Assembly (NCBI RefSeq): GCF_024703995.1
Contig: NZ_JAMXQV010000008.1
Span: 248,001 to 312,000, forward strand
DNA from: Amycolatopsis iheyensis
Lineage (GTDB): Bacteria; Actinomycetota; Actinomycetes; Mycobacteriales; Pseudonocardiaceae
Direction: 5' to 3'
DNA: 64,000 nt
The notes below the pieces were generated by a model. That model had not been told where the DNA came from and made no database searches. It worked only from the letters and a program-made list of their open reading frames with translations. Each line of letters begins with the position of its first letter. Positions within the stretch are counted from its first letter, which is position 1. Made by a program: the position numbers and the translations under genes. Positions 31,793-40,332 of this stretch are shown one piece after another.

Positions 31793-34230
31793 TGCGCACC
31801 TCCGGAAGCGTCGATGGAGCCCAGGCCGCCGCCGGCCTCGGACCGGCCGGGGCCGCCCGCGTCGGTGGTGCCGTGCTGGATGGCGTGCCACACCCGCATC
31901 GGCGTCAACGGCATCTCGATGTCGTTCACGCCGAACTGCCGCACCGCGTCGACCACCGCGTTGACCACCGCCGGCGTCGAGGCGATCGTGCCCGCCTCGC
32001 CGACGCCCTTGGCGCCGAGCGGGTTCGACGTCGACGGCGTCTCCGTGCGGTCCGTGGTGAACGACGGCAGGTCCGCCGCCGACGGGAGCAGGTAGTCGGC
32101 GAACGTGCCGGTGGTGAGTGTGCCGCTGTCGTCGTGCTCGGTGCCCTCGAACAGCGCCTGCGCGATGCCCTGGGCGAGCCCGCCGTGCACCTGGCCCTCG
32201 ACGATCAGCGGGTTCACCGCGACCCCGACGTCGTCGACGCAGACGTACGAGCGCACCTTGATCCGGCCCGTCTCGGTGTCCACCTCGGTGGCGCACAGGT
32301 GCGTGCCGTGCGGGAACGAGAAGTTCTCCGGGTCGAACGTCGCGTCCGAGTCGAGGGACGGCTCGATCCCGTCGGGCAGGTTGTGCGCCGCGAACACCGC
32401 GAGCGCGATGTCGCCGATGCCCGTGGACGTGTCGGTGCCCTTGACCGTGAACTTGCCACCGGCGAACTCGAGGTCGTCTTCGGCGCATTCGAGCAGGTGC
32501 GCCGCGATCGGCTTGGCCTTCGCGACGACCTTCTCCGCGGCCTTGATGACCGCGATCCCGCCGACCACCAGCGAGCGCGAGCCGTAGGTGTCCATGCCCT
32601 TGTGCGACGACTGGGTGTCGCCGTGCAGGATCTCGACGTCTTCGAACGCGACACCCAGCTGGTCGGCGACGATCTGGCTCCACGCCGTCTCGTGGCCCTG
32701 GCCGTGCGCGGACGCGCCGGTCGTGACCTCGACCTTGCCGGTGGGCAGCATCCGGATCGACGCGTACTCCCAGCCGCCGGCGCCGTAGTCCAGCGAGCCG
32801 AGCACGCGTGACGGCGCGAGCCCGCACATCTCGGTGAACGTCGAGATGCCGATGCCGAGCTGGACCTTGTCACCGGACTCGCGGCGCCTCGCCTGCTCGG
32901 CCCGCAGGCCGTCGTAGTCGAAGAGCTGCTTGGCTTTTTCGGTGGCGGCTTCGTAGTTTCCGGAGTCGTAGGTCAGCCCGCACACCGTGGTGAACGGGAA
33001 CTCCTCGTGCTTGATCCAGTTCTTCTCGCGCAGCTCCATCGGGTCCATGCCGAGCTCGACGGCGAGCTCGTCCATGATCCGCTCGATCGCGAACGTCGCC
33101 TCCGGCCGGCCGGCGCCGCGGTAGGCGTCGGTCAGCGTCGTCGTCGTGTACACGTTGGTGCACGCGAAGTGGTACGCCGGGATCTTGTAGATCGCGTTGA
33201 ACATGAACGCGCCGAGGATCGGCACGCCGGGCCCGACCAGGCCGTTGTACGCGCCGAGGTTGGCGAGCAGCTCGACCTTGAGGCCGGTGACCTGGCCGTC
33301 GCGGGTCGCGGTGATCGTGATGTCCTGGATCTGGTCGCGGCCGTGGTGGGCGGCGAGCATGGTCTCCGACCGCGTCTCGTTCCACTTGACCGGTTTGCCG
33401 AGCTTCTGCGCGACGATCAGGGACATCATCTCTTCGGGCAGGACGCCGATCTTGCCGCCGAAGCCGCCGCCGACGTCCGGGGCGATCACGCGCAGCTTGT
33501 GCTCGGGGATGCCGAGCGTCAGCGCCGACATCACGCGCAGGATGTGCGGGACCTGCGTGGCCGACCACATCGTGAGCTGCGTGCCCGTCGGGTCGACGAC
33601 GCACGCGCGCGGCTCCATGAACGCCGGGACCAGGCGCTGCTGGCGGAAACGGCGCTTGAGCACGACCTCCGCCGAGCCGATCGCGTCCTCGACGTTGCCG
33701 CCGGTGCCGGCCTCGGCCGAGTCGAACTTCCAGACCGCGCTCGTGTTGGTGCCGAGGTCCTCGTGGACCAGCGGCGCGCCGTCGGCGATCGCGGCTTCCA
33801 TGTCGAGGATCACCGGCAGCTCGTCGTATTCGACGTCGATCTCTTCGAGCGCGTCGTGCGCTTCGGCGGACGACCGCGCGACGACGACCGCGACGCCTTC
33901 ACCGGCGAAGTTGACCGTGCCGGCGGCGAGCACCGGGCGGCGCGGCGCCTTCATGTCGGGCGTGATCGGCCACGCGCAGGGCATGCCGATCGCGCCGTCC
34001 GGGTCGAGGTCCGCGCCGGTGAACACGGCGATGACGCCGGGCGCGCTCTTGGCCGCGGACGTGTCGATCGAGACGATCTTGGCGTGCGCGAACGGGCTGC
34101 GCAGGACCGCCATGTGCAGCAGGCCGGGCAGGGCGATGTTGTCCGTCCAGCGGGTCCGGCCGGTGATCAGCCGTTCGTCTTCCTTGCGGCGGCGGGACTT
34201 CCCGACCTCCGGTTCGATCGTGGCGGTCAT
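31789..34230 (-). CDS. coxL: Molybdopterin-binding large subunit, form II CO-dehydrogenase-like
   Basis: The 813-aa protein has the aldehyde oxidase/xanthine dehydrogenase a/b hammerhead (about 15-135) and the molybdopterin-binding domain. The active-site loop reads AYRGAGR at residues 369-375, the form II signature. True form I CO dehydrogenases have AYXCSFR with a cysteine. The C-terminal GAKGVGEAGTIAS contains the expected catalytic glutamate. The substrate is therefore open: CO, an aldehyde or an N-heterocycle are all possible. It overlaps coxS by one base and coxM by 4. Confidence 0.93.
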   Translation of the reverse strand: MTATIEPEVGKSRRRKEDERLITGRTRWTDNIALPGLLHMAVLRSPFAHAKIVSIDTSAAKSAPGVIAVFTGADLDPDGAIGMPCAWPITPDMKAPRRPVLAAGTVNFAGEGVAVVVARSSAEAHDALEEIDVEYDELPVILDMEAAIADGAPLVHEDLGTNTSAVWKFDSAEAGTGGNVEDAIGSAEVVLKRRFRQQRLVPAFMEPRACVVDPTGTQLTMWSATQVPHILRVMSALTLGIPEHKLRVIAPDVGGGFGGKIGVLPEEMMSLIVAQKLGKPVKWNETRSETMLAAHHGRDQIQDITITATRDGQVTGLKVELLANLGAYNGLVGPGVPILGAFMFNAIYKIPAYHFACTNVYTTTTLTDAYRGAGRPEATFAIERIMDELAVELGMDPMELREKNWIKHEEFPFTTVCGLTYDSGNYEAATEKAKQLFDYDGLRAEQARRRESGDKVQLGIGISTFTEMCGLAPSRVLGSLDYGAGGWEYASIRMLPTGKVEVTTGASAHGQGHETAWSQIVADQLGVAFEDVEILHGDTQSSHKGMDTYGSRSLVVGGIAVIKAAEKVVAKAKPIAAHLLECAEDDLEFAGGKFTVKGTDTSTGIGDIALAVFAAHNLPDGIEPSLDSDATFDPENFSFPHGTHLCATEVDTETGRIKVRSYVCVDDVGVAVNPLIVEGQVHGGLAQGIAQALFEGTEHDDSGTLTTGTFADYLLPSAADLPSFTTDRTETPSTSNPLGAKGVGEAGTIASTPAVVNAVVDAVRQFGVNDIEMPLTPMRVWHAIQHGTTDAGGPGRSEAGGGLGSIDASGGAQ

Positions 34231-34754
34231 CAGTCACCACCCACGCCGACGTGCTTGTCCTGGGCGATCCGTTCGGCTTCGGGCCCGGCGCCAGGGCTCA
34301 TGTGCTGCGCGGCGTCGCGGACCGCGCGGACGATGTTCTGGTACCCGGTGCAGCGGCAGAGGTTGCCTTCGAGGCCTTCGCGAACGGCCTGCTCGTCCGG
34401 GTCCGGGTTGTCGGCCAGCAGGTCGATCGACTGCATGATCATGCCGGGGGTGCAGAACCCGCACTGCAGCGCGTGGTTGTCGTGGAAGGCCTGCTGCACC
34501 GGGTGCAGCTTGCCGTCGCGGGCGAGGCCTTCGACGGTGGTGACCTCGCAGCCGTCGGCCTGCACGGCCAGCACGGAGCAGGACTTCACGCTGTGCCCGT
34601 CCAGGTGGACGGTGCAGGCGCCGCAGTTGCTGGTGTCGCAGCCGACGACGGTGCCGACTTTCCCGAGTTTTTCGCGCAGGTGGTGCACGAGCAGGGTGCG
34701 GGGCTCGACTTCGTCGGTGTACTTCGTCCCGTCGACAGTGACGGTGATGCGCAT
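34230..34754 (-). CDS. coxS: CoxS-like [2Fe-2S] small subunit
   Basis: The 174-aa protein has the plant-ferredoxin-type cluster GCDTSNCGACTVHLDG and the C-terminal cluster CGFCTPGM with CRCTGYQNI, giving all eight cysteines expected for two [2Fe-2S] centres. ATG at 34754 is preferred to one 18 codons upstream because it follows a GGAGG. It starts the S-L-M-G gene order. A 204-bp gap with a large hairpin separates it from the XdhC gene upstream. Confidence 0.95.
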   Translation of the reverse strand: MRITVTVDGTKYTDEVEPRTLLVHHLREKLGKVGTVVGCDTSNCGACTVHLDGHSVKSCSVLAVQADGCEVTTVEGLARDGKLHPVQQAFHDNHALQCGFCTPGMIMQSIDLLADNPDPDEQAVREGLEGNLCRCTGYQNIVRAVRDAAQHMSPGAGPEAERIAQDKHVGVGGD

Positions 34755-34873
34755 CAGGCCTCCAAAAGCCGGTTCGGGAACGGCCTGCCCGACCGTGATC
34801 GGGCTCACAGACTCCCGAGCGTGCTACGCGACCTTCGCGCGGACAAGTCCTGATGTCACACGTTCAACTACCT

Positions 34874-34922
34874 CTTCCGCAGATGCACGGGAATCCACTG
34901 TGGATCACCGCATCTGCGGAAG
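34874..34922. terminator. Nested 13-bp hairpin between xdhC-like and coxS genes
   Basis: CTTCCGCAGATGC at 34874-34886 and GCATCTGCGGAAG at 34910-34922 are perfect 13-bp arms, and the loop holds a second dyad ATCCAC-T-GTGGAT. No U-run follows on the minus strand. It could end the XdhC transcript, attenuate coxS expression or serve as an operator. Confidence 0.55.
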
Positions 34923-34958
34923 TCCGGATGGGTGAACTTTTGTGGGCCACCCGGCCTA

Positions 34959-36071
34959 TCAGCCGTGGATGCGTCCGGTGAGCTCGGCAAGACGTTTTCC
35001 GCCGCCACCCCACCGCAACGCGATGATTTCCGCGGCGATCGAAACAGCCGTCTCCTCCGGGGTCCGCGCGCCCAGATCGAGCCCGATCGGCGACGACAGC
35101 CTTTCCAGCTCCTGCTCGGTGATCCCCGCTTCACGCAAGCGGGAGAACCGGTCGTCGTGGGTCTTGCGGGAGCCCATCGCGCCGACGTAGCCGACCTCCA
35201 GGCGCAGCGCGACCTCCAGCAGCGGGACGTCGAACTTCGGGTCGTGCGTCAGCACCGCGATCGCCGTGCGCTGGTCGATGCGGCCGGCCTCGGCTTCGCC
35301 CTCGAGGTAGCGGTGCGGCCAGTCGACGACGACCTCGTGCGCGTCCGGGAAGCGGCTGCTCGTGGCGAACACGGGCCGCGCGTCGCAGACCGTGACCTGG
35401 TAGCCCAGGTAGGCGCCCATGCGGGCCATCGCGGCGGCGAAGTCGATCGCGCCGAACACCAGCAGCCGGGGCGGCGGCTCGAAGGAGTTGACGAACACCG
35501 CCATGCCCTCGCCGCGGCGCTGGCCATCCGGGCCGTAGTGCAGGGTGCCGGTGCGGCCGCTGGCCAGCAGGCCACGCGCGTCGTCGGCCACCGCGTCGTC
35601 CATCCGCGACGAGCCCAGCGAGCCGGCGGTGCGGTCCGGCCAGACGATCATGTGCTCGCCGACCAGGCCTTCGCGCTCGTGCTCGATGACCGTGACGACC
35701 GCGACCGGCTCGCCGCCGCGCACGGAGGCGACGACGTCGCCGAGCTCCGGCATCGACGCGCGGTCGACGTGCTCGACGTAGATGTCGATGATCCCGCCGC
35801 AGGTCAGGCCCACCGCGAACGCGTCGTCGTCGGTCACGCCGTAGCGCTGCAGCACCGGCTTGCGCTCGGCGACGACCTCCTGCGCGAGCTCGTAGACCGC
35901 GCCCTCGACGCACCCACCGGACACGCTGCCGGCGACGGTGCCGTCGGGCGCGACGACCATCGCGGCGCCGGGCGCGCGCGGCGCCGACGAGAACGTGGCC
36001 ACCACGGTGCCGAGACCGACCGTCTCGCCGTCGGACCAGCGGCGGAACACGTCGTCCAGTACGTCACGCAT
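34959..36071 (-). CDS. XdhC/CoxF-family molybdenum-cofactor insertion protein
   Basis: The 370-aa protein has the N-terminal XdhC/CoxI domain (GTVVATFSSAPRAPGAAMVV, GSVSGGCVEGAVYELAQEVV, GLTCGGIIDIYVE) and the C-terminal Rossmann XdhC domain (LLVFGAIDFAAAMARMGAYL, then VGYVGAMGSRKTHDDRFSRL). The family binds and sulphurates the molybdenum cofactor for xanthine or CO dehydrogenases. ATG at 36071 lies within the upstream VWA gene (8-bp overlap), so they are coupled. Confidence 0.92.
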   Translation of the reverse strand: MRDVLDDVFRRWSDGETVGLGTVVATFSSAPRAPGAAMVVAPDGTVAGSVSGGCVEGAVYELAQEVVAERKPVLQRYGVTDDDAFAVGLTCGGIIDIYVEHVDRASMPELGDVVASVRGGEPVAVVTVIEHEREGLVGEHMIVWPDRTAGSLGSSRMDDAVADDARGLLASGRTGTLHYGPDGQRRGEGMAVFVNSFEPPPRLLVFGAIDFAAAMARMGAYLGYQVTVCDARPVFATSSRFPDAHEVVVDWPHRYLEGEAEAGRIDQRTAIAVLTHDPKFDVPLLEVALRLEVGYVGAMGSRKTHDDRFSRLREAGITEQELERLSSPIGLDLGARTPEETAVSIAAEIIALRWGGGGKRLAELTGRIHG

Positions 36072-37185
36072 CGGAAATCTCCCCGAGCAGTCGTTCCAAG
36101 GTGGCCAGGGTGTGTCCGGCCAGCAGCCGGTCGATGTGGGGCAGCGCGGCCACGATGCCCGACTGAACCGGAGCGTACCCCGCACGGCCGGCATGCGGAT
36201 TCACCCAGAATACGGCGTGCGCGAGCCGGCGCAGGCGGGCGAGCTGGGCACCGAGCAGGCTGGTGTCGCCGCGTTCCCAGCCGTCGGAGAAGACCGTGAC
36301 CACGGCCCGGCGGGCCACGCCGCGCTGGCCCCAGCGGTCGAGGAACGCCTGCAGCGTCTCGCCGAGCCGGGTGCCGCCGGCGAAGTCCGGCACCGCCGAG
36401 CCCGCCGCGAGCATCGCGCGTTCGGGATCGCGTTGCCGCAGCTGGCGCGAGACGCGGGTGAGGCGCGTGCCGAGCGTGAACACCTCGACGGACTGCGGCG
36501 CGCACCGCGTGAGGACGTGGGCGAACCGCAGCAGCGAGTCGGCGTACGGGCTCATCGACCCCGAGACGTCGATGAGCAGCACGACCCGGCGCGGCCTGCT
36601 CCCCCGCCGGACGTGCGCGAGTTTCACGGGCTCTCCGCCGCTGGCGAGCATGGCGCGCAGCGTCCGGGACGGATCGAGCCGGCCCCGGCGCGCCGGGGTT
36701 TTCCGCGCGGCCGGCCGCTTCGGCGGCGTGGGCCGCAAGGTGGCCAGCAGTTCGCGGAGGTGCTCGCGTTCGGCGGTGGTCAGCGCGGCGAGGTCCCGGT
36801 GGCGCAGCACCTCCTGCGTGCTCGCGGCGACTTTGAGCTGGTCAGGGCCGTCGCCGCCGTCGGCCTCCCCACCCTCGGCGTCGACGAGCGGCGCGATCCG
36901 GGCCTGCTTCGGCGCAGCGGACTTCGCGCGCCGCGGGGTCGACGTTTCGATGGCGAACCACTGGCTGAAGGCCTCCTCGTAGCACGGGAGGTCATCGGGG
37001 CTGGAGCACAGCGTCAGCCGTCCGGCCCAGTAGAGCTGAGTCGGCTCGGCAACGTCGATTTCCGCGACGGCGGCCAGGTAGGCCTGCACCCGGTGCGCGT
37101 CACAGGCGACACCGGCTTCGCGCAGCGCGGCGGCGAACCCGGCGTACCCGGCGACCGGATCGGCGGCGGTGGTCGCGGTGGTCAT
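36064..37185 (-). CDS. CoxE-like VWA-domain protein
   Basis: The 373-aa protein has a C-terminal von Willebrand A domain of the CoxE type with the metal-adhesion motif LLIDVSGSMSPYADSLLRFA and VVTVFSDGWERGD, preceded by an Arg/Pro/Ala-rich region and a helical N-terminus. CoxE works with the MoxR-type ATPase CoxD to mature the CO dehydrogenase active site. The CoxD homologue is about 2.2 kb upstream at 39426, separated by a tRNA and a membrane protein gene. Confidence 0.92.
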   Translation of the reverse strand: MTTATTAADPVAGYAGFAAALREAGVACDAHRVQAYLAAVAEIDVAEPTQLYWAGRLTLCSSPDDLPCYEEAFSQWFAIETSTPRRAKSAAPKQARIAPLVDAEGGEADGGDGPDQLKVAASTQEVLRHRDLAALTTAEREHLRELLATLRPTPPKRPAARKTPARRGRLDPSRTLRAMLASGGEPVKLAHVRRGSRPRRVVLLIDVSGSMSPYADSLLRFAHVLTRCAPQSVEVFTLGTRLTRVSRQLRQRDPERAMLAAGSAVPDFAGGTRLGETLQAFLDRWGQRGVARRAVVTVFSDGWERGDTSLLGAQLARLRRLAHAVFWVNPHAGRAGYAPVQSGIVAALPHIDRLLAGHTLATLERLLGEISDA

Positions 37186-37313
37186 GACTCCATTGTGCGC
37201 CCACCCGCTGCGGCGGGCCGCCCTGTGGACAACCCCGGCGGCACCCCCAGCGACGCCCCGAAACTGTCGGTGCCCATCGCTAGCATGGAAAACGGGGGCC
37301 GGAGGCGCAGCCC

Positions 37314-37390
37314 TGGTGTCCCGGCGAGGAGTCGAACCTCGGACCTCGGCGTTCGTAGCGCCGCGCTCTGTCCTGCTGAGCTACCGGGAC
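37314..37390 (-). tRNA. tRNA-Arg(ACG), CCA encoded
   Basis: Read on the minus strand from 37390 the sequence folds as a full cloverleaf. The acceptor is GTCCCGG/CCGGGAC, the D arm GCTC...GAGC and the anticodon stem CGGCG/CGCCG with loop CTACGAA (anticodon ACG, arginine CGT). The T arm is CGAGG-TTCGACT-CCTCG, the discriminator is A and the genome encodes CCA. It sits between the VWA and GT-C-like genes. I saw no integrase or duplicated 3' end nearby. Confidence 0.97.
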
Positions 37391-37394
37391 GGGG

Positions 37395-37435
37395 CGGTCT
37401 GCGCACGCGCCCCTCCCCGGGCGAGGCGCAGACCG
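37395..37435. other. 10-bp inverted repeat immediately upstream of tRNA-Arg
   Basis: CGGTCTGCGC at 37395-37404 pairs perfectly with GCGCAGACCG at 37426-37435 and begins only 4 bp from the tRNA 5' end. It could be a terminator for the membrane protein gene or part of the tRNA precursor. The rest of 37436-37644 contains only a weak 8-bp inverted repeat (37514-37521/37546-37553) and no gene. Confidence 0.45.
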
Positions 37436-37644
37436 CGCTCTTCGCCGCGGCCGACCCGAGGTAGCGAGGGGTGGGCGCGAAGAGCCTTCAGGAAGATTTC
37501 AGCGAACGGCGCGGGAGATCGCGCCGCAGCGGCTTCGGTGGGTCACGATCTCCTCCTCTCGAGGTGGGGTGGCCTGCTGTGCTGAGAAAAGCATGCCGGA
37601 CCCCGGCCTGGCGGTCAAAGCAATTACCGACGGTCCTTTGTGGA

Positions 37645-39384
37645 CTACGCGGCGGCCTTGATCCCCGGCCGGATCGGGGCGCAGCCACGCAGGCCCGCCG
37701 TCTTGTTCAGCTCCAGGATCGGCGGCAGCGTTTTTCGCGCGTACGCCTGGAGTTCCGCGAGTTTCGCGTCGTCCACGAGGTCGCGCCGCACGTGGTAGGT
37801 GACCTGGTTGCGCGAGTCGACGGTCATGTCCCCCGTCGCGCCGTTCTCGAAGATCGTCGCGTAGTCGCGGGCGAACCGCGGGTCCTCGTCGAACTCGAAC
37901 GTGCTCTTCCACGAACCGATGAACGTGATCAGCTCCGGCTTGGCCTCGGTGAACACGTAGTCACGCATGCCCGCCACGTCGGCCTTCGGCGCGAAGTCCG
38001 CGATCTTCCGGTCGCCGAGGCCGGCCAGGTCGAGCACCCGGATGCGGCTGCCCAGCGACGTCCCGCCGAGGTCGATCAGGCCGACCTGCGCGGAGTTCGG
38101 CAGCTTCAGGATGTCGGCGAAACCGTTGACGGCCTGGGCGTCGCGCTCGGCGACGAGACACATCGCGGTCTTCACGTTGGCGCGGTAGTCCTTGCCCTGC
38201 GCGTAAAGCCCGTTCAGCGAGCTGACCAGCCCGACGACGAGCAGGCACACCAGCACGATCCGGCCCCGCACCCGCGCGGCGGCCAGTGCTTCGACGACCA
38301 CGACCGCGCCGCCGAACGCGCCGAGCGTCCACACCGGGGTCGCGAACCGCAGCTGGCCCATCCAGTCGTACTCCAGCACGATGAACGCGACCACCGCGAG
38401 CCCGAACGGCACCAGCAGCGCGATCAGCCCGGTCCGCAGCCGCGACGGCCGGACGAGCAGCAGCACCAGGCACGCGACGGCGACCGCCACGACGAGCCAG
38501 CCGACGTAGGCGACGATCTGACCGGGCTGGTCGAGGTCGTCGAGCGTCGGCGGCGCCTGTCCCTTCGCGACGGCGGTGTTGGGCACCAGCCGGCCGAATT
38601 CGAACCAGCGGAACACCAGGTACGCGCCGTACGGCACGGCGAACGCGGCCACCGACACCACGGCGGCGCGAACGCTGCGGCCGAGGACGTCCCGCTTGAG
38701 GAACACCGCGACGGTGATGGCGTACGCGCCGGCGTAGATGATCCCGTCGGGGCGGGTCAGCGCGGCCAGCATCGCGAGCACCCCGGCGCCGGCGGCGACG
38801 CGGTGACTGAGGAGGTCCCCGCTCTGGACCGCCCGCAGGACGAGGACGGCGAGCGCGGCGACGGTCAGCGCGTAGAACGAGTTCTCCAGGCCGGAGAAGC
38901 ACCAGATCACGAACGACGGGATCGCGGCGAGCGTGGCACCGGCGATGAAGGTGACCAGCGCGGGGCGGCGGGTGAGCGTCTTCGCGCCGAAGTAGAACAG
39001 CACGAGGATGCCCAGGCAGCAGGCCAGGGCCAGCGCTTTCGGGAAGAGGACCTGGTCGTTGACGCCGAAGAGCGTGCCGTGGTCGAACAGGCCGACGAGC
39101 TTGCCGAGGGCGAGCAGGATCATCCACGTCGGGTTGGAGAACCCCTCGACGGGCTCGGCGCCCGGCTGCAGGACCGGGCCGTAGCCGTCGGCGACGTCGC
39201 GGGAGTAGGCGAACGTGATGGCCGCGTCGTCGATCAGCCAGTGACCGTAGAGCGACGCGTGGACGGCGATCAGCGCGGTGCCGCAGAGCACCGCGGCGAC
39301 CGCGGCGAGCTGGGCGCCCCACCTGCGTGGGGCGGCCGGTTCGAGCCGATCCGTCGCGGGTTTCGTCTCGGTCGCCAAGGTCAT
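37645..39384 (-). CDS. Polytopic membrane protein, probable GT-C-type glycosyltransferase
   Basis: The roughly 579-aa protein has about ten to eleven hydrophobic helices and a C-terminal soluble part. The first extracellular loop reads LIDDAAITFAYSRDVADGYG followed by PVLQPGAEPVEGFSNPTW. The acidic DD pair and the GFSNPTW segment are typical of GT-C lipid-linked sugar transferases in actinobacteria (arabinofuranosyl- and mannosyltransferase relatives). It would add a sugar from a polyprenyl donor outside the membrane. ATG at 39384 is chosen, and GTG at 39396 is also possible. It splits the cox accessory genes and has no obvious link to them. Confidence 0.78.
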   Translation of the reverse strand: MTLATETKPATDRLEPAAPRRWGAQLAAVAAVLCGTALIAVHASLYGHWLIDDAAITFAYSRDVADGYGPVLQPGAEPVEGFSNPTWMILLALGKLVGLFDHGTLFGVNDQVLFPKALALACCLGILVLFYFGAKTLTRRPALVTFIAGATLAAIPSFVIWCFSGLENSFYALTVAALAVLVLRAVQSGDLLSHRVAAGAGVLAMLAALTRPDGIIYAGAYAITVAVFLKRDVLGRSVRAAVVSVAAFAVPYGAYLVFRWFEFGRLVPNTAVAKGQAPPTLDDLDQPGQIVAYVGWLVVAVAVACLVLLLVRPSRLRTGLIALLVPFGLAVVAFIVLEYDWMGQLRFATPVWTLGAFGGAVVVVEALAAARVRGRIVLVCLLVVGLVSSLNGLYAQGKDYRANVKTAMCLVAERDAQAVNGFADILKLPNSAQVGLIDLGGTSLGSRIRVLDLAGLGDRKIADFAPKADVAGMRDYVFTEAKPELITFIGSWKSTFEFDEDPRFARDYATIFENGATGDMTVDSRNQVTYHVRRDLVDDAKLAELQAYARKTLPPILELNKTAGLRGCAPIRPGIKAAA

Positions 39385-39425
39385 CCGCAGACACACTCCG
39401 GGGTCGTCGTCACCCCGAGCCGGCG

Positions 39426-40295
39426 TCAGGCGAACAAGGCGTCGAGCTTCGCCCGGACCCGGTCGAGGTCTTCGCTGTACTTCAGGACAGCTCCGAGCGT
39501 CCGCGCCGCCGATGCCGCGTCCAGCTCGTCGCGATGCAGAGCCAGCAGGGCTCGTGCCCAGTCGAGTGACTCCGCGACTCCCGGCGGCTTCAGCAGGTCC
39601 ATCTCGCGGAGCCGGTGCACCGCCTCCGCCACCTGCCGGGCCAGGAGCTCGCCTATCTCAGGGATCCTACGACGCAGGATGGTGACTTCGCGCGCCAGAT
39701 CGGGGTGTTCCAGCCAGTGGTAGAGGCAGCGGCGCTTGAGGGCGTCGTGCACTTCGCGCGTCCGGTTCGAGGTCAGCACCACCAGCGGCGGCTGCTCGGC
39801 GCGGACTTCGCCGTACTCGGGGATGGTCACGGCGTGCTCGTCGAGCAGCTGGAGGAGGAAGGCTTCGAACTCGTCGTCGGCGCGGTCGATCTCGTCGACC
39901 AGCAGCACGCACGGCGCGGTGATGAGCGCCTGCAGCAGCGGGCGGGCCAGCAGGAAGCGCTCGGTGTAGAGCGAGCGCTCGGCGGTCTCGACGTCGACGC
40001 GGCCGTCGCCCGCCGCTTCGAGGGCCCGCAGGTGCAGGAGCTGGCGGGGGAAGTCCCACTCGTACAGGGCCTGGGCGGCGTCGATGCCCTCGTGGCACTG
40101 GAGGCGGACGAGCGGGCGGCCGAGCGCGGTGGCCAGCGCGAGCGCGAGCGAGGTCTTGCCGGTGCCGGGTTCGCCTTCGCAGAACAGCGGGCGGCCCATC
40201 CGCAGCGCGAGGAAGCCGGCGGTGGCGAGCCCGTCATCGGCGAGGTAACCGGTCGCGTCGAGCGCGGCCGCGAGTTCTTCAGGCGACTCCGTCAC
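39426..40295 (-). CDS. MoxR-family AAA ATPase (CoxD-like)
   Basis: The 289-aa protein has Walker A GEPGTGKT, Walker B VLLVDEIDRAD, sensor LTSNRTREV and the MoxR/CoxD-type LRRRIPEIGELLARQVAEAV. CoxD-type ATPases work with VWA partners to assemble the Cu-S-Mo or Mo site of CO dehydrogenases. GTG at 40295 gives the expected length. It follows the mocA-like gene by 37 bp. Its VWA partner is downstream beyond a tRNA. Confidence 0.92.
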   Translation of the reverse strand: MTESPEELAAALDATGYLADDGLATAGFLALRMGRPLFCEGEPGTGKTSLALALATALGRPLVRLQCHEGIDAAQALYEWDFPRQLLHLRALEAAGDGRVDVETAERSLYTERFLLARPLLQALITAPCVLLVDEIDRADDEFEAFLLQLLDEHAVTIPEYGEVRAEQPPLVVLTSNRTREVHDALKRRCLYHWLEHPDLAREVTILRRRIPEIGELLARQVAEAVHRLREMDLLKPPGVAESLDWARALLALHRDELDAASAARTLGAVLKYSEDLDRVRAKLDALFA

Positions 40296-40332
40296 GCTGT
40301 CGATCGTAGGCGGCCGGACGGCCGCGCGCGGG

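Noticed and set aside
31789..34230. True carbon monoxide dehydrogenase large subunit
   Set aside because: The active-site loop is AYRGAGR (form II) without the copper-binding cysteine of AYXCSFR, so CO oxidation cannot be claimed.
37314..37390. tRNA-Arg as an integration site for a genomic island
   Set aside because: No integrase, no duplicated tRNA 3' end and no composition shift was visible on either side.
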